From Pseudarthrobacter sp. NIBRBAC000502772 (lineage in GTDB: Bacteria; Actinomycetota; Actinomycetes; Actinomycetales; Micrococcaceae): a stretch of 64,000 nt of DNA. How positions within the stretch are numbered: the stretch's first letter is position 1; every line of letters begins with the position of its first letter. A model generated the notes under the pieces. It did no database searches. It was not told the DNA's origin and was given only the letters and a program-made list of their open reading frames with translations. The stretch covers positions 4,402,001 through 4,466,000 of the forward strand of contig NZ_CP041188.1 of assembly GCF_006517235.1 (NCBI RefSeq), read 5' to 3'. Shown here one piece after another: positions 26,012-37,329 of this stretch. The position numbers were made by a program, and so were the translations under genes.

Positions 26012-26889
26012 GGCACACCGGCCCCGGCGGCAGCACCGACCAGGCGGGCGGACCAGATTCTTCCGGCGATGGTGAGGCCCACACCCGCGGCGAGGGCCGC
26101 CAGTCCCAGCGGGGTCCCGATCAGGATGGCCAGGGGATCCACCCCCAGCGCTATTCCCAGGCCCAGTCCCATCAGCGGGAGCCACGTCAGGAGACCGACC
26201 GTGGCCTTGGGCCCGGCGAGGGCTGTCTGCCGCGCGGCCTCGGCGTCGTCTTCCACCTCCAGCTGTGCCGCAAAGCGCACCAGGACATCAGCCAGAGGAC
26301 AGCCGCTGGCTTCGGCAATGTCAAAGCAGGCGGCAAGCTCGCACCAGATCCGTAACTCCCTGCCGTCGGCGCGCGAATGCTCCGCAAGCGCGGCCTTCCG
26401 GATCGCCTCAGACACGGGAGCGCCCCGGAACGCTGCTGCCCGGACGGCGCCAAGCATCACCAGGGAGCCTGTGCTGAGGCTCGGACCGCTGCGCCCGGCC
26501 GCTGACCCGCGGATTGGTTCCGCCCTTCCGCCAAGGTCCTGCGATGCGCGTGAACCTGCGCCCGTAGGTGCGGAATCTGGCTCCCGACGGCCACCGTGGA
26601 CCAGCCACAGTTCATCCCATAGCCGTGCCGGAGTGCGTCCGCCCTTCAGCAGCGCAGCAAGCTGCTGCACCACAAGGGTCAGTGGCAGGTCATTCCGTTC
26701 CGGTCCGGCACGGAGCAACTTGCGCCACGAACCGCCCGTCCTGGTGCCACCGGCCCCGCCGTGAACCCGAGAGGCGAAGCCTGGTCCTGCACTCCCCACG
26801 GCCCGACGGAAACGGCCTGTGGCACCGCCGGGCGGGCTGAAGAGCAGCACGACCGCCAGCACGAGAACCACGGCCAGCAGAACTGTCAT
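26008..26889 (-). CDS. tadB: Type II secretion F domain protein TadB
   Basis: 293 residues: an N-terminal membrane helix (VLLAVVLVLAVVLLF), a cytosolic T2SSF domain (IWCELAACFDIAEASGCPLA) and two C-terminal helices (LLTWLPLMGLGLGIALGV). Platform partner of TadC. ATG 26889 overlaps the tadA stop as ATGA, and the stop overlaps the tadC start, so the operon is tightly coupled. Confidence 0.85.
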   Translation of the reverse strand: MTVLLAVVLVLAVVLLFSPPGGATGRFRRAVGSAGPGFASRVHGGAGGTRTGGSWRKLLRAGPERNDLPLTLVVQQLAALLKGGRTPARLWDELWLVHGGRREPDSAPTGAGSRASQDLGGRAEPIRGSAAGRSGPSLSTGSLVMLGAVRAAAFRGAPVSEAIRKAALAEHSRADGRELRIWCELAACFDIAEASGCPLADVLVRFAAQLEVEDDAEAARQTALAGPKATVGLLTWLPLMGLGLGIALGVDPLAILIGTPLGLAALAAGVGLTIAGRIWSARLVGAAAGAGVP

Positions 26890-28139
26890 ACGGCGGCACC
26901 CGCCTGGAGGGACAGTCCCAGCCGCTTGCTCATCGCCTCCCAGGCTGGACCGGTGCCGACCTGGCCGCGTCCGGCCTCCAACGCCGGAACCACGGTTAGA
27001 CCGCCGGGACCGTCCTGCACCACGCCCACGCAGGCAACATGCCGCCCATGGCCGGACCGCTCCACGTGGACCACAACATCCAAGGCGCTGGCTGCCTGCA
27101 GCCGGACCGCGTCCTGGCCCATGCCTGCCAGAGCTCCCAAAGCTGTCAGGCGGGCCGGGACAGCGGTGGCCGCGTTCGCATGGATGGTCCCTCCCCCGCC
27201 AGTGTGGCCTGTGTTCATGGCGGTCAGGAGTTCCCGCACCTCGGCCCCACGGCATTCCCCCACCACCAGCCGGTCCGGCCGCATCCGCAGTGCCTGCCGG
27301 ACCAGCTCGCCGAGATCCACTTCGCCGCCGCCTTCGAGGTTTCCGTGACGGGACTCCAGCGACACAATGTGCGGATGGACGGGGTTCAGTTCGGACGCGT
27401 CCTCAATCAGGACCAGCCGCTCTGCCGGGGAGCACAGTCCCAGCAGGGTGGACAGCAACGTCGTCTTTCCGGAACCCGTGGCCCCGCTGATCAGGAAACT
27501 CAGCCGCTGCTCAACAACCCGTTCAAGGACCTCCTGGACCACGCTGCCGAACATGCCGCCGGCACGGAGTTCGTCCATGGTGAAGACCTTCTCCCTCCGG
27601 ATCCGGACGCTCAGCAAGGTGCCGGCTGTCGAAATGGGCGGCAGGACTGCGTGGACGCGGTATCCGCCCTCAAGCCTGACGTCAACGCACGGGGACCCGT
27701 CGTCCAGCCGCCTGCCGCCGGCGGCCACCAGCCGCGATGCCAGAGCCCGCACCTGTGCCTCGCCGGAAAACGAAACCCCTGCCGGTTCGAGGCCCTGACC
27801 CCGGTCGATCCAGACCGAGTCCGGGGCGTTGACGAAGATGTCGGTGACGTGGACATCCCGCGTCAGTTCCTGGAGCGGGCCGAGTCCGTTCAGCTCGGCG
27901 CTGATCCTTTCCACGGCGGCAAGGGAGCCGGCAGTCCCCAGCAGCCGGCCGGTGGCCTGGACGGCGGCGGCAACCCGGGACGGGGTGACAGGTCCGGCGT
28001 CGGCCATGACTGACTCACGGACGGTTTCCAACAGCGCCGAATCCAAAAAGCCCGGATCCAGGACGCGGGCCTGCCGACGGCGTGCCCCCGTCCGCTGGTC
28101 CTGGGGCGACGGCGGCGGGACTGGCCGCTGCGCGCTCAC
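26886..28139 (-). CDS. tadA: TadA/CpaF family secretion ATPase
   Basis: 417-residue hexameric motor ATPase. Walker A GATGSGKTTLLS at about residue 220, Asp box LIEDASELNP, Walker B-type segment RMRPDRLVVGECRG and a His box GHTGGGGTIHAN are all intact. Powers pilin polymerisation. The 4-bp overlaps on both sides place it in the middle of the ssd-tadA-tadB-tadC operon. Confidence 0.93.
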   Translation of the reverse strand: MSAQRPVPPPSPQDQRTGARRRQARVLDPGFLDSALLETVRESVMADAGPVTPSRVAAAVQATGRLLGTAGSLAAVERISAELNGLGPLQELTRDVHVTDIFVNAPDSVWIDRGQGLEPAGVSFSGEAQVRALASRLVAAGGRRLDDGSPCVDVRLEGGYRVHAVLPPISTAGTLLSVRIRREKVFTMDELRAGGMFGSVVQEVLERVVEQRLSFLISGATGSGKTTLLSTLLGLCSPAERLVLIEDASELNPVHPHIVSLESRHGNLEGGGEVDLGELVRQALRMRPDRLVVGECRGAEVRELLTAMNTGHTGGGGTIHANAATAVPARLTALGALAGMGQDAVRLQAASALDVVVHVERSGHGRHVACVGVVQDGPGGLTVVPALEAGRGQVGTGPAWEAMSKRLGLSLQAGAAV

Positions 28140-29377
28140 GGCAGGTCTCCGACAGGGAGGTCGCCGTCCAGCAGATCGAGCACTGAGGCGGCGAAATGCC
28201 TGACACTCCGTCGCTTGCCCACGTCAAGGAGCCTGCCGTTTTCCCCGGCAGCCGTAACACCGCGCAGCTCCGGAACCCGGCCCTGGACCGGCAGCCCGAC
28301 GGCGTCCGCAATCAGTCCGGCGTCCAGCGCGGCCCCGGCCTTGCCCCGGACCAGGAGGGCCGCCTCGACCGGCGGGAGTTCATGCAGCAGCCGGGCCGTG
28401 GCCACTGCGGCCTTCAGCTGCGCCGGCACAACCACGAGGATGCGGTCGCAGTCCCAGGCAAACATGCGCACGGGTTCGGCGCCCCGGCCGATGTCCACCA
28501 CCACCAGTTCATAGCCCCGCCGGGCCGCATCCAGTACGCCACCTGCGGTGGCGGCATCCACCGGTGCCTGGCGGTCGCGGCTGCCAGGCCAGGACAGGAA
28601 GGAAAACCCGCCGGCTACCGGCAGTGAGTCGGCCAGCTGCTCGGGATCGATGCTTCCGCTCGCGTCGGACAGGTCAGGCCAGCGCAGCCCCGGCGTCTCC
28701 TCAGCCGCCAGTGCCAGTTCCAGGCCACCGCCCCACGGGTCACCATCAACCAGCAACACGCGCACACCCAGCCCGGCAGCCGCCTGGGCGATCCAGATTG
28801 CCGCGGTGGTGGCACCGGCACCGCCGCAGCCCCCTGTTATCCCGAGGACGAGCCCTCCCGCTTCGGGTGACCGCGACCGGCTCAGGTACTCTGCCAGCCA
28901 GGCCGCGGCATCCGGAAGCACCGCCACCCGCTCCGCTCCGAGGGCTGTGGCCAGGTGCCAGAGACTGTCCCCCTCCCCGTTCAGGCCCACCAACACGGCA
29001 GGGGCCCGCCGCCGCGGCGGCAGCTCGCGGACATCGCTCCCCACCAACACTGCGGCCGCGGCGTCCCAGTACTTGGCGGCATCAGCCACGTCCGCCACCA
29101 CCCGCAACTGGCCGCCGGCGGCAGCCACAATCCGTTCCACTTCGCCACGCAGAAAGTCGTAGCCGGTGACCAGGAGAACCTCGGCACCAGCGGGGTCCGG
29201 CAGCCAGGCTCCCGCAGCCTGTGCCGAGGCAGGCGCACGGGACGTGGATCCACCGGACCTGGAATCACCGGTCTGGGAACCGCCGGAGTCAGATCCCTGC
29301 GAAGAGAAGGGCCGCGCGCGGGACAACTGCGTGGAAGGCCGATCGGAAGGGGGTGGCGATAGCTGGTGCCTGCTCAT
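28136..29377 (-). CDS. Ssd/TadZ (CpaE-like) pilus localisation protein with altered P-loop
   Basis: 413 residues. A response-regulator-like N-terminal domain (LLVTGYDFLRGEVERIV) precedes a MinD/ParA-like domain at about 195 with LGITGGCGGAGATTAAIWIA, VLLVDGDPWGGGLEL and YELVVVDIGRG. The P-loop lacks both lysines of the ParA/MinD deviant Walker motif (KGGxGKT reads CGGAGAT), so canonical ATP hydrolysis is doubtful. Related to mycobacterial Ssd (Rv3660c). ATG 29377 chosen at the serine-rich N-terminus; the open frame to 29563 lacks support. First gene of the Tad operon. Confidence 0.83.
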   Translation of the reverse strand: MSRHQLSPPPSDRPSTQLSRARPFSSQGSDSGGSQTGDSRSGGSTSRAPASAQAAGAWLPDPAGAEVLLVTGYDFLRGEVERIVAAAGGQLRVVADVADAAKYWDAAAAVLVGSDVRELPPRRRAPAVLVGLNGEGDSLWHLATALGAERVAVLPDAAAWLAEYLSRSRSPEAGGLVLGITGGCGGAGATTAAIWIAQAAAGLGVRVLLVDGDPWGGGLELALAAEETPGLRWPDLSDASGSIDPEQLADSLPVAGGFSFLSWPGSRDRQAPVDAATAGGVLDAARRGYELVVVDIGRGAEPVRMFAWDCDRILVVVPAQLKAAVATARLLHELPPVEAALLVRGKAGAALDAGLIADAVGLPVQGRVPELRGVTAAGENGRLLDVGKRRSVRHFAASVLDLLDGDLPVGDLP

Positions 29378-29493
29378 GCAGCAACTCTCCACCGGACTCA
29401 AGGGCGAGAAACAGGGGCATTCCACCGTATGTGGACAACTCCCCAGAACGGCCGATGGGCCGGACAGAAAGACGAGCCGAACGGCCGGACCGG

Positions 29494-29694
29494 TTACTGC
29501 TTCCCGTATTTGCGGTGGACGGCCTGCTTGCTGACCCCAAGGCACAGGGCAATGGCCTCCCAAGACAGACCGGCCTGCCTCGCCTTGCGAACCAGGGCCG
29601 CTTCGGCGCGGCCGACCTCCTTCTGCAGTTCCGCCACCGCGTACAGCGCTTCAGCGGGACCTTTCCCGTCCATTGATGCGACCAGCGTTTTCAT
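29494..29694 (-). CDS. Small helix-turn-helix protein
   Basis: 66 residues. A helical N-terminal half with ALYAVAELQKEVGRAEAALV is followed by a helix-turn-helix GLSWEAIALCLGVSKQAVHR of the sigma-70 region-4-like or AsnC type. ATG 29694 has GGAGGTAGAGCGG directly upstream, so the in-frame ATG at 29709 is part of the ribosome site. Divergent from the polymerase gene, with two identical-core palindromes between them. Probably a local autoregulator; targets unknown. Confidence 0.78.
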   Translation of the reverse strand: MKTLVASMDGKGPAEALYAVAELQKEVGRAEAALVRKARQAGLSWEAIALCLGVSKQAVHRKYGKQ

Positions 29695-29711
29695 CCGCTC
29701 TACCTCCATTT

Positions 29712-29727
29712 GTCAACTTTAGTTGAC
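29712..29727. promoter_or_regulatory. Palindromic operator 1 (GTCAAC-N4-GTTGAC)
   Basis: GTCAACTTTAGTTGAC, perfect 6-bp arms; the TTTA centre extends the symmetry to GTCAACT/AGTTGAC. Starts 18 bp upstream of the small HTH gene start. Confidence 0.72.
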
Positions 29728-29739
29728 GAGTGGAGGGTC

Positions 29740-29755
29740 GTCAACACATGTTGAC
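29740..29755. promoter_or_regulatory. Palindromic operator 2 (GTCAAC-N4-GTTGAC)
   Basis: GTCAACACATGTTGAC, same arms as operator 1, centre 28 bp away, with outer C/G extending the symmetry. Two copies on one intergenic region argue strongly for a dimeric regulator. Confidence 0.72.
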
Positions 29756-29805
29756 GGCATGGGATTGGGGCTTGAATGTCCCCGCCACAGGGCAGAATTG
29801 GACCT

Positions 29806-31518
29806 ATGTATCTGCTGCTCGCCGCCCACGCCCACGGCGCAGCCCTCCAGCAGCTCACCCAGGCCGGCGACCCGCACCCAGACCGCCCCGAACCGCGCCT
29901 GATCAGCGCAAGCGAGCTGGCCGGCGTCGTACGCAAGCTGGAAAACCGGCCCCGCGAGGCGCCGCCCCGCTGGATCTGGAACCGGACCCAGGACTGGTAC
30001 CCCGCCCTGCTGGCGGCCGGCGTGGAACTGGAGCGCTGCTATGACCTCGGCTTGTGCGGCAATATCCTGGCGTATTCGCAGTTCACCGCCCACACGGAGT
30101 ATGCGCGGAACGCCGACACGGAGTCGTTGGACGATCCCCAGGAGCCGCCCCGCGCCCTCCAGCCGCCGCCCCCGCCGGCGGATCAGGGCGCCCTCTTTGA
30201 CGATGTCCGCCACCGCGCCCCACGGCAAGGCCTGGCGGAGCTCCGCGCCGAATACGCCGCCCAGCAGGCTGCCCTGGCCGATGCTGCACCGGAAGAAAAC
30301 AAGCGGAAACGGCTCCAGCTGCTGCTGGCCGCCGAGTCCGCCGGCGCCATGATCGCCGCGGAGATGCAGCACACCGGCGTCCCTTGGCGCGAGGACCTGC
30401 ACGAGCAGATCCTGGCCGGCCACCTCGGGCCGCGCCCGCCGTCCGGTCACCGCCCCGCGAAGCTGGAGGCCCTGAACACCGAACTGCGGGGGCTGCTCAA
30501 CTCGCCCGGACTGAACCCGGACTCGCCGCAGGAACTGATGCGCGCCCTGCACCGCAACGGCATCGAGGTGAAAAGCACGCGGCAGTGGGAGCTGATGGAG
30601 TCCAGCCACCCCGCCATCGAACCGCTCCTCGCTTACAAGAAACTGTCCCGCCTGCACACCGCCAACGGCTGGGCCTGGCTGGACGCATGGGTAGCCAAGG
30701 GCCGCTTCCAGCCCGAGTATGTCGTGGGCGGTGTGGTGTCCGGCCGCTGGGCCTCGCGGGGCGGCGGGGCCCTGCAGATCCCGCGGCAGATCCGCGGCGC
30801 CGTCCATGCGGATCCCGGCTACAAGCTCATCGTCGCGGACGCCTCCCAGCTGGAACCCCGCGTGCTGGTGGCGCTGGCGCAGGACTCCAAAATGGCGGAA
30901 GCAGCGCGCGACAAGGACCTGTACGCCGGCATTGCCGCCCAGGGGTTCGGCGGCGATCGCGCCAAGGCGAAGGTCGCTCTCCTGGGCGCCATCTATGGCG
31001 CCACCACGGGCGAATCGGGGCGCCTGATGCCGCAGCTGGCACGGACCTACCCCCGTGCCGTCGGCTTCGTGGAGCAGGCGGCGCGCGACGGCGAGGCCGG
31101 CGGCACCGTGACCACCCGGCTTGGCCGGAGCAGCCCGCCCCCGTCGGAAGGCTGGTACCGGAGCCAGCAGTCGGCCACTGCCGAGGAGCAGCGCCGCGCG
31201 GAATCCATTGCCCGTTCCCGCGGCCGCTTCACCCGCAACTTTGTGGTGCAGGGATCCGCCGCTGACTGGGCGGCGTGCTGGCTGGCGGAATTACGACGGC
31301 GGCTGCGGGCCTTGCGTGCCGACGGTTCCGTTCAGGCGGAGCTGGTGTTCTTCCTGCATGACGAGGTGATGGTCCACGCCCCCGAGGCCGGCGTCCAGGC
31401 CTGCATCCGGGCCATCGAGGAAGCTGCAGCCGCCGCGAAGGAACTGCTGTTCGGCCCCATTCCGGTGGAATTCCCCGTCAGTGTGGCCGTGGTGGACTCC
31501 TACGACCACGCAAAGTAG
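29806..31518 (+). CDS. Bifunctional 3'-5' exonuclease / family A DNA polymerase
   Basis: 570 residues, a compact PolA-like enzyme of actinobacteria distinct from the main polA. The N-terminal part is a reduced exonuclease-like domain. The palm carries motif A VADASQLEPRVLVAL (catalytic Asp, about residue 345), motif B RAKAKVALLGAIYGATTG (Lys and Tyr-Gly) and motif C FLHDEV (about 520), all intact, so polymerase activity is likely. Start ATG 29806 (MYLLLAAH); ATG 29776 also in frame. Divergent from the small HTH gene, whose operators lie in its promoter region. Confidence 0.87.
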   Translation: MYLLLAAHAHGAALQQLTQAGDPHPDRPEPRLISASELAGVVRKLENRPREAPPRWIWNRTQDWYPALLAAGVELERCYDLGLCGNILAYSQFTAHTEYARNADTESLDDPQEPPRALQPPPPPADQGALFDDVRHRAPRQGLAELRAEYAAQQAALADAAPEENKRKRLQLLLAAESAGAMIAAEMQHTGVPWREDLHEQILAGHLGPRPPSGHRPAKLEALNTELRGLLNSPGLNPDSPQELMRALHRNGIEVKSTRQWELMESSHPAIEPLLAYKKLSRLHTANGWAWLDAWVAKGRFQPEYVVGGVVSGRWASRGGGALQIPRQIRGAVHADPGYKLIVADASQLEPRVLVALAQDSKMAEAARDKDLYAGIAAQGFGGDRAKAKVALLGAIYGATTGESGRLMPQLARTYPRAVGFVEQAARDGEAGGTVTTRLGRSSPPPSEGWYRSQQSATAEEQRRAESIARSRGRFTRNFVVQGSAADWAACWLAELRRRLRALRADGSVQAELVFFLHDEVMVHAPEAGVQACIRAIEEAAAAAKELLFGPIPVEFPVSVAVVDSYDHAK

Positions 31519-31576
31519 CAAATTCGGTTAGCCCGAAGAAACCTACCCGGGAGTAGCTGGCCGAAGCTCTGTGACC

Positions 31577-31852
31577 ATGGTTACATCGGAGCAGCGACTG
31601 AAGCAGGCGGTCCAGCTAATCATGCAAAGAGGCATAACAGGGGAGGTCCGGCATATGGCGGGCAGGTTTGAAATACATCGTGTAAGTGACGAGTGCTATC
31701 GGCTCAGGCTCACTGACTCGAACGGAAACACCGTGGCGGTTTCGCCCGACTTCAAGCATCTTGGTGCATTGAAGGACGGCATCAACGCCCTGCGTGAAAA
31801 CGCAGCAACCGGCATTGTTGTTGATCTTAGGCAGCAGCCGCTCACCAGCTGA
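31577..31852 (+). CDS. DUF1508/YegP-like small protein
   Basis: 91 residues. The central 50 (GRFEIHRVSDECYRLRLTD, then NGNTVAVSPDFKHLGALKDG) match the beta-rich YegP/DUF1508 fold of unknown function. Base composition is less GC-rich than its neighbours. ATG 31577 chosen; GTG 31571 is also in frame and no clear ribosome site helps. Convergent with the CoA pyrophosphatase gene across a hairpin. Confidence 0.72.
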   Translation: MVTSEQRLKQAVQLIMQRGITGEVRHMAGRFEIHRVSDECYRLRLTDSNGNTVAVSPDFKHLGALKDGINALRENAATGIVVDLRQQPLTS

Positions 31853-31866
31853 GGCGGTGTGCGCGC

Positions 31867-31892
31867 GCCCGGCGGGCTCAGTCCCGCCGGGC
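31867..31892. terminator. Hairpin between convergent genes
   Basis: GCCCGGCGGG/CCCGCCGGGC with a 6-nt loop, flanked by GTGTG/CACAC. No T-run. Well placed to stop transcription from both sides. Confidence 0.6.
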
Positions 31893-31920
31893 CACACGGC
31901 CCCTGCGAGCTACCCCGAAC

Positions 31921-32598
31921 CTAGAAGACCACCTCATGGAGCCGGGTCCGGTCCCACGGCACGGCCCAGCCCAGCTGCTCAAAGAGTCCATCGAGAATGA
32001 TCCCGGTGAAGCCCCAGACAAGCACGCCGCTGACCGCGAAGGCCGGGCTGCTGAAGGTCCTGCCGTCGCGGCTGACCGTGGCTGTCACCCGGTTGGCGGG
32101 GTCCAGCAGGTCCCGGACGGGGATCCGGAAAACCTGGGCGGATTCGGCGTAGTCCACAACGTGCACCGGCGACGGCGACGCCCACCATCCGAGCACCGGC
32201 GTCACCAGGAAGTTGCTGCGCGCCAGCCCAAGCTCCTGCAGCACGCCCAGGACCTCCACACCGGCGGAGTCCAGTCCGGTTTCCTCCTCGGCTTCCCGCA
32301 GGGCTGCGGCAACCGGGGTTTCGTCCTCGTCGATGGAACCGCCGGGAAAGGCGACCTGGCCGGGGTGGGAATCCAGGGTGTGCGCGCGTTCCAGCAGCAG
32401 GACATCAAGATCTGCCGCGGCCAGGGGCTTGCCGGAGGCCGCGGGAACGTCGTCCAGCACACCGAAAAGCATCAGGACTGCCGCCTTGCGGGCTATGGTT
32501 TCATCCACGGTCAGTGCCGCCCAGGCAGTGTTCGGCGCAGTGACGTCGCCGCTGTCCGATCTGCGCACCAGGTCGATCAGGTCCTGGCGTGCGCTCAC
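31921..32598 (-). CDS. Nudix CoA pyrophosphatase
   Basis: 225 residues. Nudix box [20 protein letters not shown] followed by ETGL fits G-x5-E-x7-REUXEExGU. The preceding [10 protein letters not shown] is the UPF0035-type sequence of CoA pyrophosphatases, which split CoA into 4'-phosphopantetheine and 3',5'-ADP. Starts at GTG 32598, overlapping the nth stop (GTGA), with AGGCGG 5 nt before. Same order as in mycobacteria, where the two genes are near neighbours. Confidence 0.88.
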   Translation of the reverse strand: MSARQDLIDLVRRSDSGDVTAPNTAWAALTVDETIARKAAVLMLFGVLDDVPAASGKPLAAADLDVLLLERAHTLDSHPGQVAFPGGSIDEDETPVAAALREAEEETGLDSAGVEVLGVLQELGLARSNFLVTPVLGWWASPSPVHVVDYAESAQVFRIPVRDLLDPANRVTATVSRDGRTFSSPAFAVSGVLVWGFTGIILDGLFEQLGWAVPWDRTRLHEVVF

Positions 32599-33419
32599 AG
32601 GAGCCGCCTCTGCGATTCCATCCGGATTTCAGCGGCGCGGTGCGTCTCGGCCAGCAACCGTTCCAGGAGGCTCTCGCTCCCGGGCGCCAACTCGTATTTA
32701 AGGAGTTTGGCAGCTTTGACGGGGTCAGTCTCGCCCAACCCGTAGCTGGGGCACCAGTTCGCTACCGGACACGCGCCGCAGGCTGGCTTCCGTGAGTGGC
32801 ACACCCGCCGCCCGTGGAACACCACCCGATGCGAGAGCATGGTCCAGTCCTTGGGCTCAAACAGTTCAGCGACGTCGAATTCGACCTGTACCGGGTCCTC
32901 GGACGTGGTCCAGCCGAAGCGCCGGGCGAGCCGGCCGAAGTGCGTATCCACAGTGATCCCGGGGACGCCGAAGGCATTGCCGAGCACCACGTTGGCAGTC
33001 TTACGCCCCACTCCCGGCAGCGTCACCAGGTCTTCCAGACGGCCGGGGACCACGCCGTCGTACTCGTCCACCAGGCGGGTGCTCAGGGCCAGCACGCTCT
33101 TCGTTTTGGCCCGGAAAAAGCCGGTGGGCTGCAGGATCGCTTCCAGTTCGGCGGGATCGGCCTCTGACATGGCCCGGGCGTCCGGGTACCGTGCGAACAG
33201 GATCTTAGTGACCTGGTTGACCAGCACATCGGTGGTCTGGGCCGACAGGACGGTGGCCACGACCAGTTCAAACGGGTTTCGGAAATCCAGCTCCGCGTGG
33301 GCATAGGGATACTTCTCCGCCAGGGCCTTGTTGATCCGCCGCGCCCGGCGCTTCAACGCCAGCAAAGACTCCGGGGCTGTTGTGGCCGGGCCGGATCCGG
33401 GTCTACGGGACGTGGCCAC
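32595..33419 (-). CDS. nth: Endonuclease III (DNA glycosylase/AP lyase)
   Basis: 274 residues. Removes oxidised pyrimidines and cuts AP sites. Helix-hairpin-helix [18 protein letters not shown] holds the catalytic Lys; the Asp follows in [12 protein letters not shown]. The 4Fe-4S cluster ligands are C-x6-C-x2-C-x5-C in [17 protein letters not shown]. The 30-residue basic N-terminal extension is common in actinobacteria. Starts at GTG 33419. Translationally coupled to the CoA pyrophosphatase. Confidence 0.94.
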   Translation of the reverse strand: MATSRRPGSGPATTAPESLLALKRRARRINKALAEKYPYAHAELDFRNPFELVVATVLSAQTTDVLVNQVTKILFARYPDARAMSEADPAELEAILQPTGFFRAKTKSVLALSTRLVDEYDGVVPGRLEDLVTLPGVGRKTANVVLGNAFGVPGITVDTHFGRLARRFGWTTSEDPVQVEFDVAELFEPKDWTMLSHRVVFHGRRVCHSRKPACGACPVANWCPSYGLGETDPVKAAKLLKYELAPGSESLLERLLAETHRAAEIRMESQRRLL

Positions 33420-33427
33420 GGGGCCGG

Positions 33428-34732
33428 CTAGCCGCGCTCGATGTTGCTGAGGTCGCGCAGCACGCCCACCCGTCCGTCGGTGTGCTGGACCAGGAATTCG
33501 TGGCCCCGGTCTTCCAGGGCCAGCACCCAGCCGCCCGGTTCAATCACAAAGGCGGGGGCGCCGGTCTGGGGGTCCACCGCGGTCCGGTGCTGTGCCACGG
33601 CAAACCAGAACGCCTCATGCTCCGGCTCTTCGTACGATTCTTCCGGCCTGGATGCCGGATCCACGGTGGCGCCGATGGGCTCCACGCGGCGCACCTGCTG
33701 ATGCACGGCCGTCGCCGCAGGTTCCGCGGCAGACTGGCGCGGCGCGGCAGAGACTCCGGTGCCGGCGTCGTGGGTTGCCGCTTCAGGGGCAGCGGCGGCG
33801 GACGCCGTAGCGGTCGGTACAGGGGCAGCCGCAGCCGCCGTCGGGACGTCACCCGCAGAAGTCTCAGCAACGGCGGGCACCGCGGACGTGCCTGTCGCTG
33901 AAGGGGAAGGCACGACGTCGGCCGCCTGGGTTGCGGGGCTCGGGTCGCCGGCAGCGGACCACTCGCTCACCTCGGGGGCGGAGGAGACGGCAGCGGCGGC
34001 AGCCGGGGCAGCCGGGGCAGAGAAGGCTCCGGCCGAAGCGGCGGGCGCGGCGGCACGCGCAGAAGTTGCCGCCGCCGAAGATGGGGCAACAGGCGCGGAA
34101 GCCTCCGGAACGGGCGTGGCCGCAGGCTTGGGTTCCTTGGGCGTGTGCGGCTTGGGCAGCGGGACAGCCGAGTCGCGCGCCATCACGTGGGCCGGGGTTT
34201 CGTCCCGCCCCAGGAAGTCGCCGGCGAAGTACGGAATGAAGCGGCTCAGCACGGTGCCCGCGAACAGCACGACGGAACCCACCAGGCCCACCAACAGGCT
34301 GGGCACGAAGGCCGCGGCCGTGGAAACGAAGAAGAACGCCAGTGCAAAGGAAGCCACCACAGACCCAAACTGGTCAACGGACAGCGAACCGATGCGGACC
34401 TTCGTGGCGGGAGCGAGCCGGCGGGCAGCAAAGAGTGCCGTGACAATCAGCGGCAGCACAATGCCGAGACCCAGGAAGAACAGGCTGCCTGCATTCCAGA
34501 GATTAAACCGGCCGAAGAAGATGGGCAGCAGCGAGGCAACCAGCAGAATGAGGGTGGCGGCGAAAACCGCCAGGTCCCGCAGCGTGAACAGACCCAGCAC
34601 GGCCTGGTTGGTGGTGCCCGGCTTGGCGCCGGCAGGCTTCTGCACGCCCTTCGCTGAGCCGCCTCCCGGGGTGCTGCCAGGCCCGGCCTCGGTTGCGCGG
34701 CCAAATTTCTGGCCGAAGCTTTGCTGGTTCAT
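33428..34732 (-). CDS. Membrane protein with long Ala/Pro-rich region
   Basis: 434 residues, unrecognised. Three to five hydrophobic helices lie between about 45 and 170 ([60 protein letters not shown]). A 170-residue Ala/Pro/Ser low-complexity segment follows, then a conserved-looking C-terminal domain ([37 protein letters not shown]). ATG 34732 has AAGGAG 6 nt upstream. It lies 8 bp before the nth start and probably heads that operon. Function unknown. Confidence 0.8.
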   Translation of the reverse strand: MNQQSFGQKFGRATEAGPGSTPGGGSAKGVQKPAGAKPGTTNQAVLGLFTLRDLAVFAATLILLVASLLPIFFGRFNLWNAGSLFFLGLGIVLPLIVTALFAARRLAPATKVRIGSLSVDQFGSVVASFALAFFFVSTAAAFVPSLLVGLVGSVVLFAGTVLSRFIPYFAGDFLGRDETPAHVMARDSAVPLPKPHTPKEPKPAATPVPEASAPVAPSSAAATSARAAAPAASAGAFSAPAAPAAAAAVSSAPEVSEWSAAGDPSPATQAADVVPSPSATGTSAVPAVAETSAGDVPTAAAAAPVPTATASAAAAPEAATHDAGTGVSAAPRQSAAEPAATAVHQQVRRVEPIGATVDPASRPEESYEEPEHEAFWFAVAQHRTAVDPQTGAPAFVIEPGGWVLALEDRGHEFLVQHTDGRVGVLRDLSNIERG

Positions 34733-35137
34733 TCTGTACTCCTTAGCGTGGCGGCACCGGGACGGTTCCGTCCCAAAACTGTGCCGTCCGAAACGGCGGC
34801 AACGGCCAGGCCCGGCAGTGATACACCGGATCCGACAGCTCCGTAGAAAGTCACAATTCAATCTCAGCCTAGCCAACCGCATGGCCGATCACTAGCTGAT
34901 CCGCAGTGGCGGGACGCCAGCGGGCAGGGTCCTTTAACCATTCAACGCTAAATAAACGCCGTTCGCGGGGGCCATTGTGACAGCGGACACGTCGCAGCCC
35001 CGGCGCGTATTAGGCTTGATTCCGGAACAGCTCTTTGCGGAATGTCCGTGATCGGCCGCTACCCTGCCGCGCAAAGCGGCGGAGCACGGCCGGGCGACGA
35101 CAGCCGCTGAAAAGACCGATGAATGATGAGGTTCACC
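34733..35137. promoter_or_regulatory. 405-bp divergent control region upstream of acs
   Basis: No gene. Carries the promoters of the membrane-protein operon and acs. A weak half-matching CRP-type box (34976-34991) and a small hairpin (arms GCCGCT/AGCGGC, 35055-35080) are the only features seen; neither is strong. Confidence 0.4.
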
Positions 35138-37147
<2,010 letters not shown>

Positions 37148-37178
37148 CAGCTGCCTCACGACCCACTCCGACGCTATC

Positions 37179-37223
37179 GAGTGGCCCCGATTATCCCGTC
37201 CTATGGGAAAATCGGGGCCACTC
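37179..37223 (+). terminator. Terminator after acs
   Basis: Perfect 14-bp arms GAGTGGCCCCGATT (37179-37192) and AATCGGGGCCACTC (37210-37223), further paired TCCC/GGGA inside. Followed by CCTGTTTGGG, a weak T-tract. Confidence 0.78.
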
Positions 37224-37298
37224 CCTGTTTGGGACGATTCAAGAAAATCGACGCCAAAAATGTTATTTGCCGTTCTTCCATGTTCTGTTTTGAACGTT

Positions 37299-37329
37299 TA
37301 TAGTCAGATGCAATGTGAGGTGTCTCACA
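37299..37329 (+). promoter_or_regulatory. Promoter -10 candidate plus perfect CRP/GlxR-type box
   Basis: TATAGT at 37299-37304 is a plausible -10. Directly downstream TGTGA-GGTGTC-TCACA (37314-37329) is a perfect CRP-family palindrome, extended by A/T on each side. The box ends 26 bp before the binding-protein start, a position expected for repression if the -10 is right. A CRP/GlxR homologue is encoded at 53025. Confidence 0.68.

Noticed and set aside
34976..34991. CRP/GlxR box upstream of acs (TGTGACAGCGGACACG)
   Set aside because: Only one half-site is good; the other half matches 3 of 5, below the three boxes I accepted.
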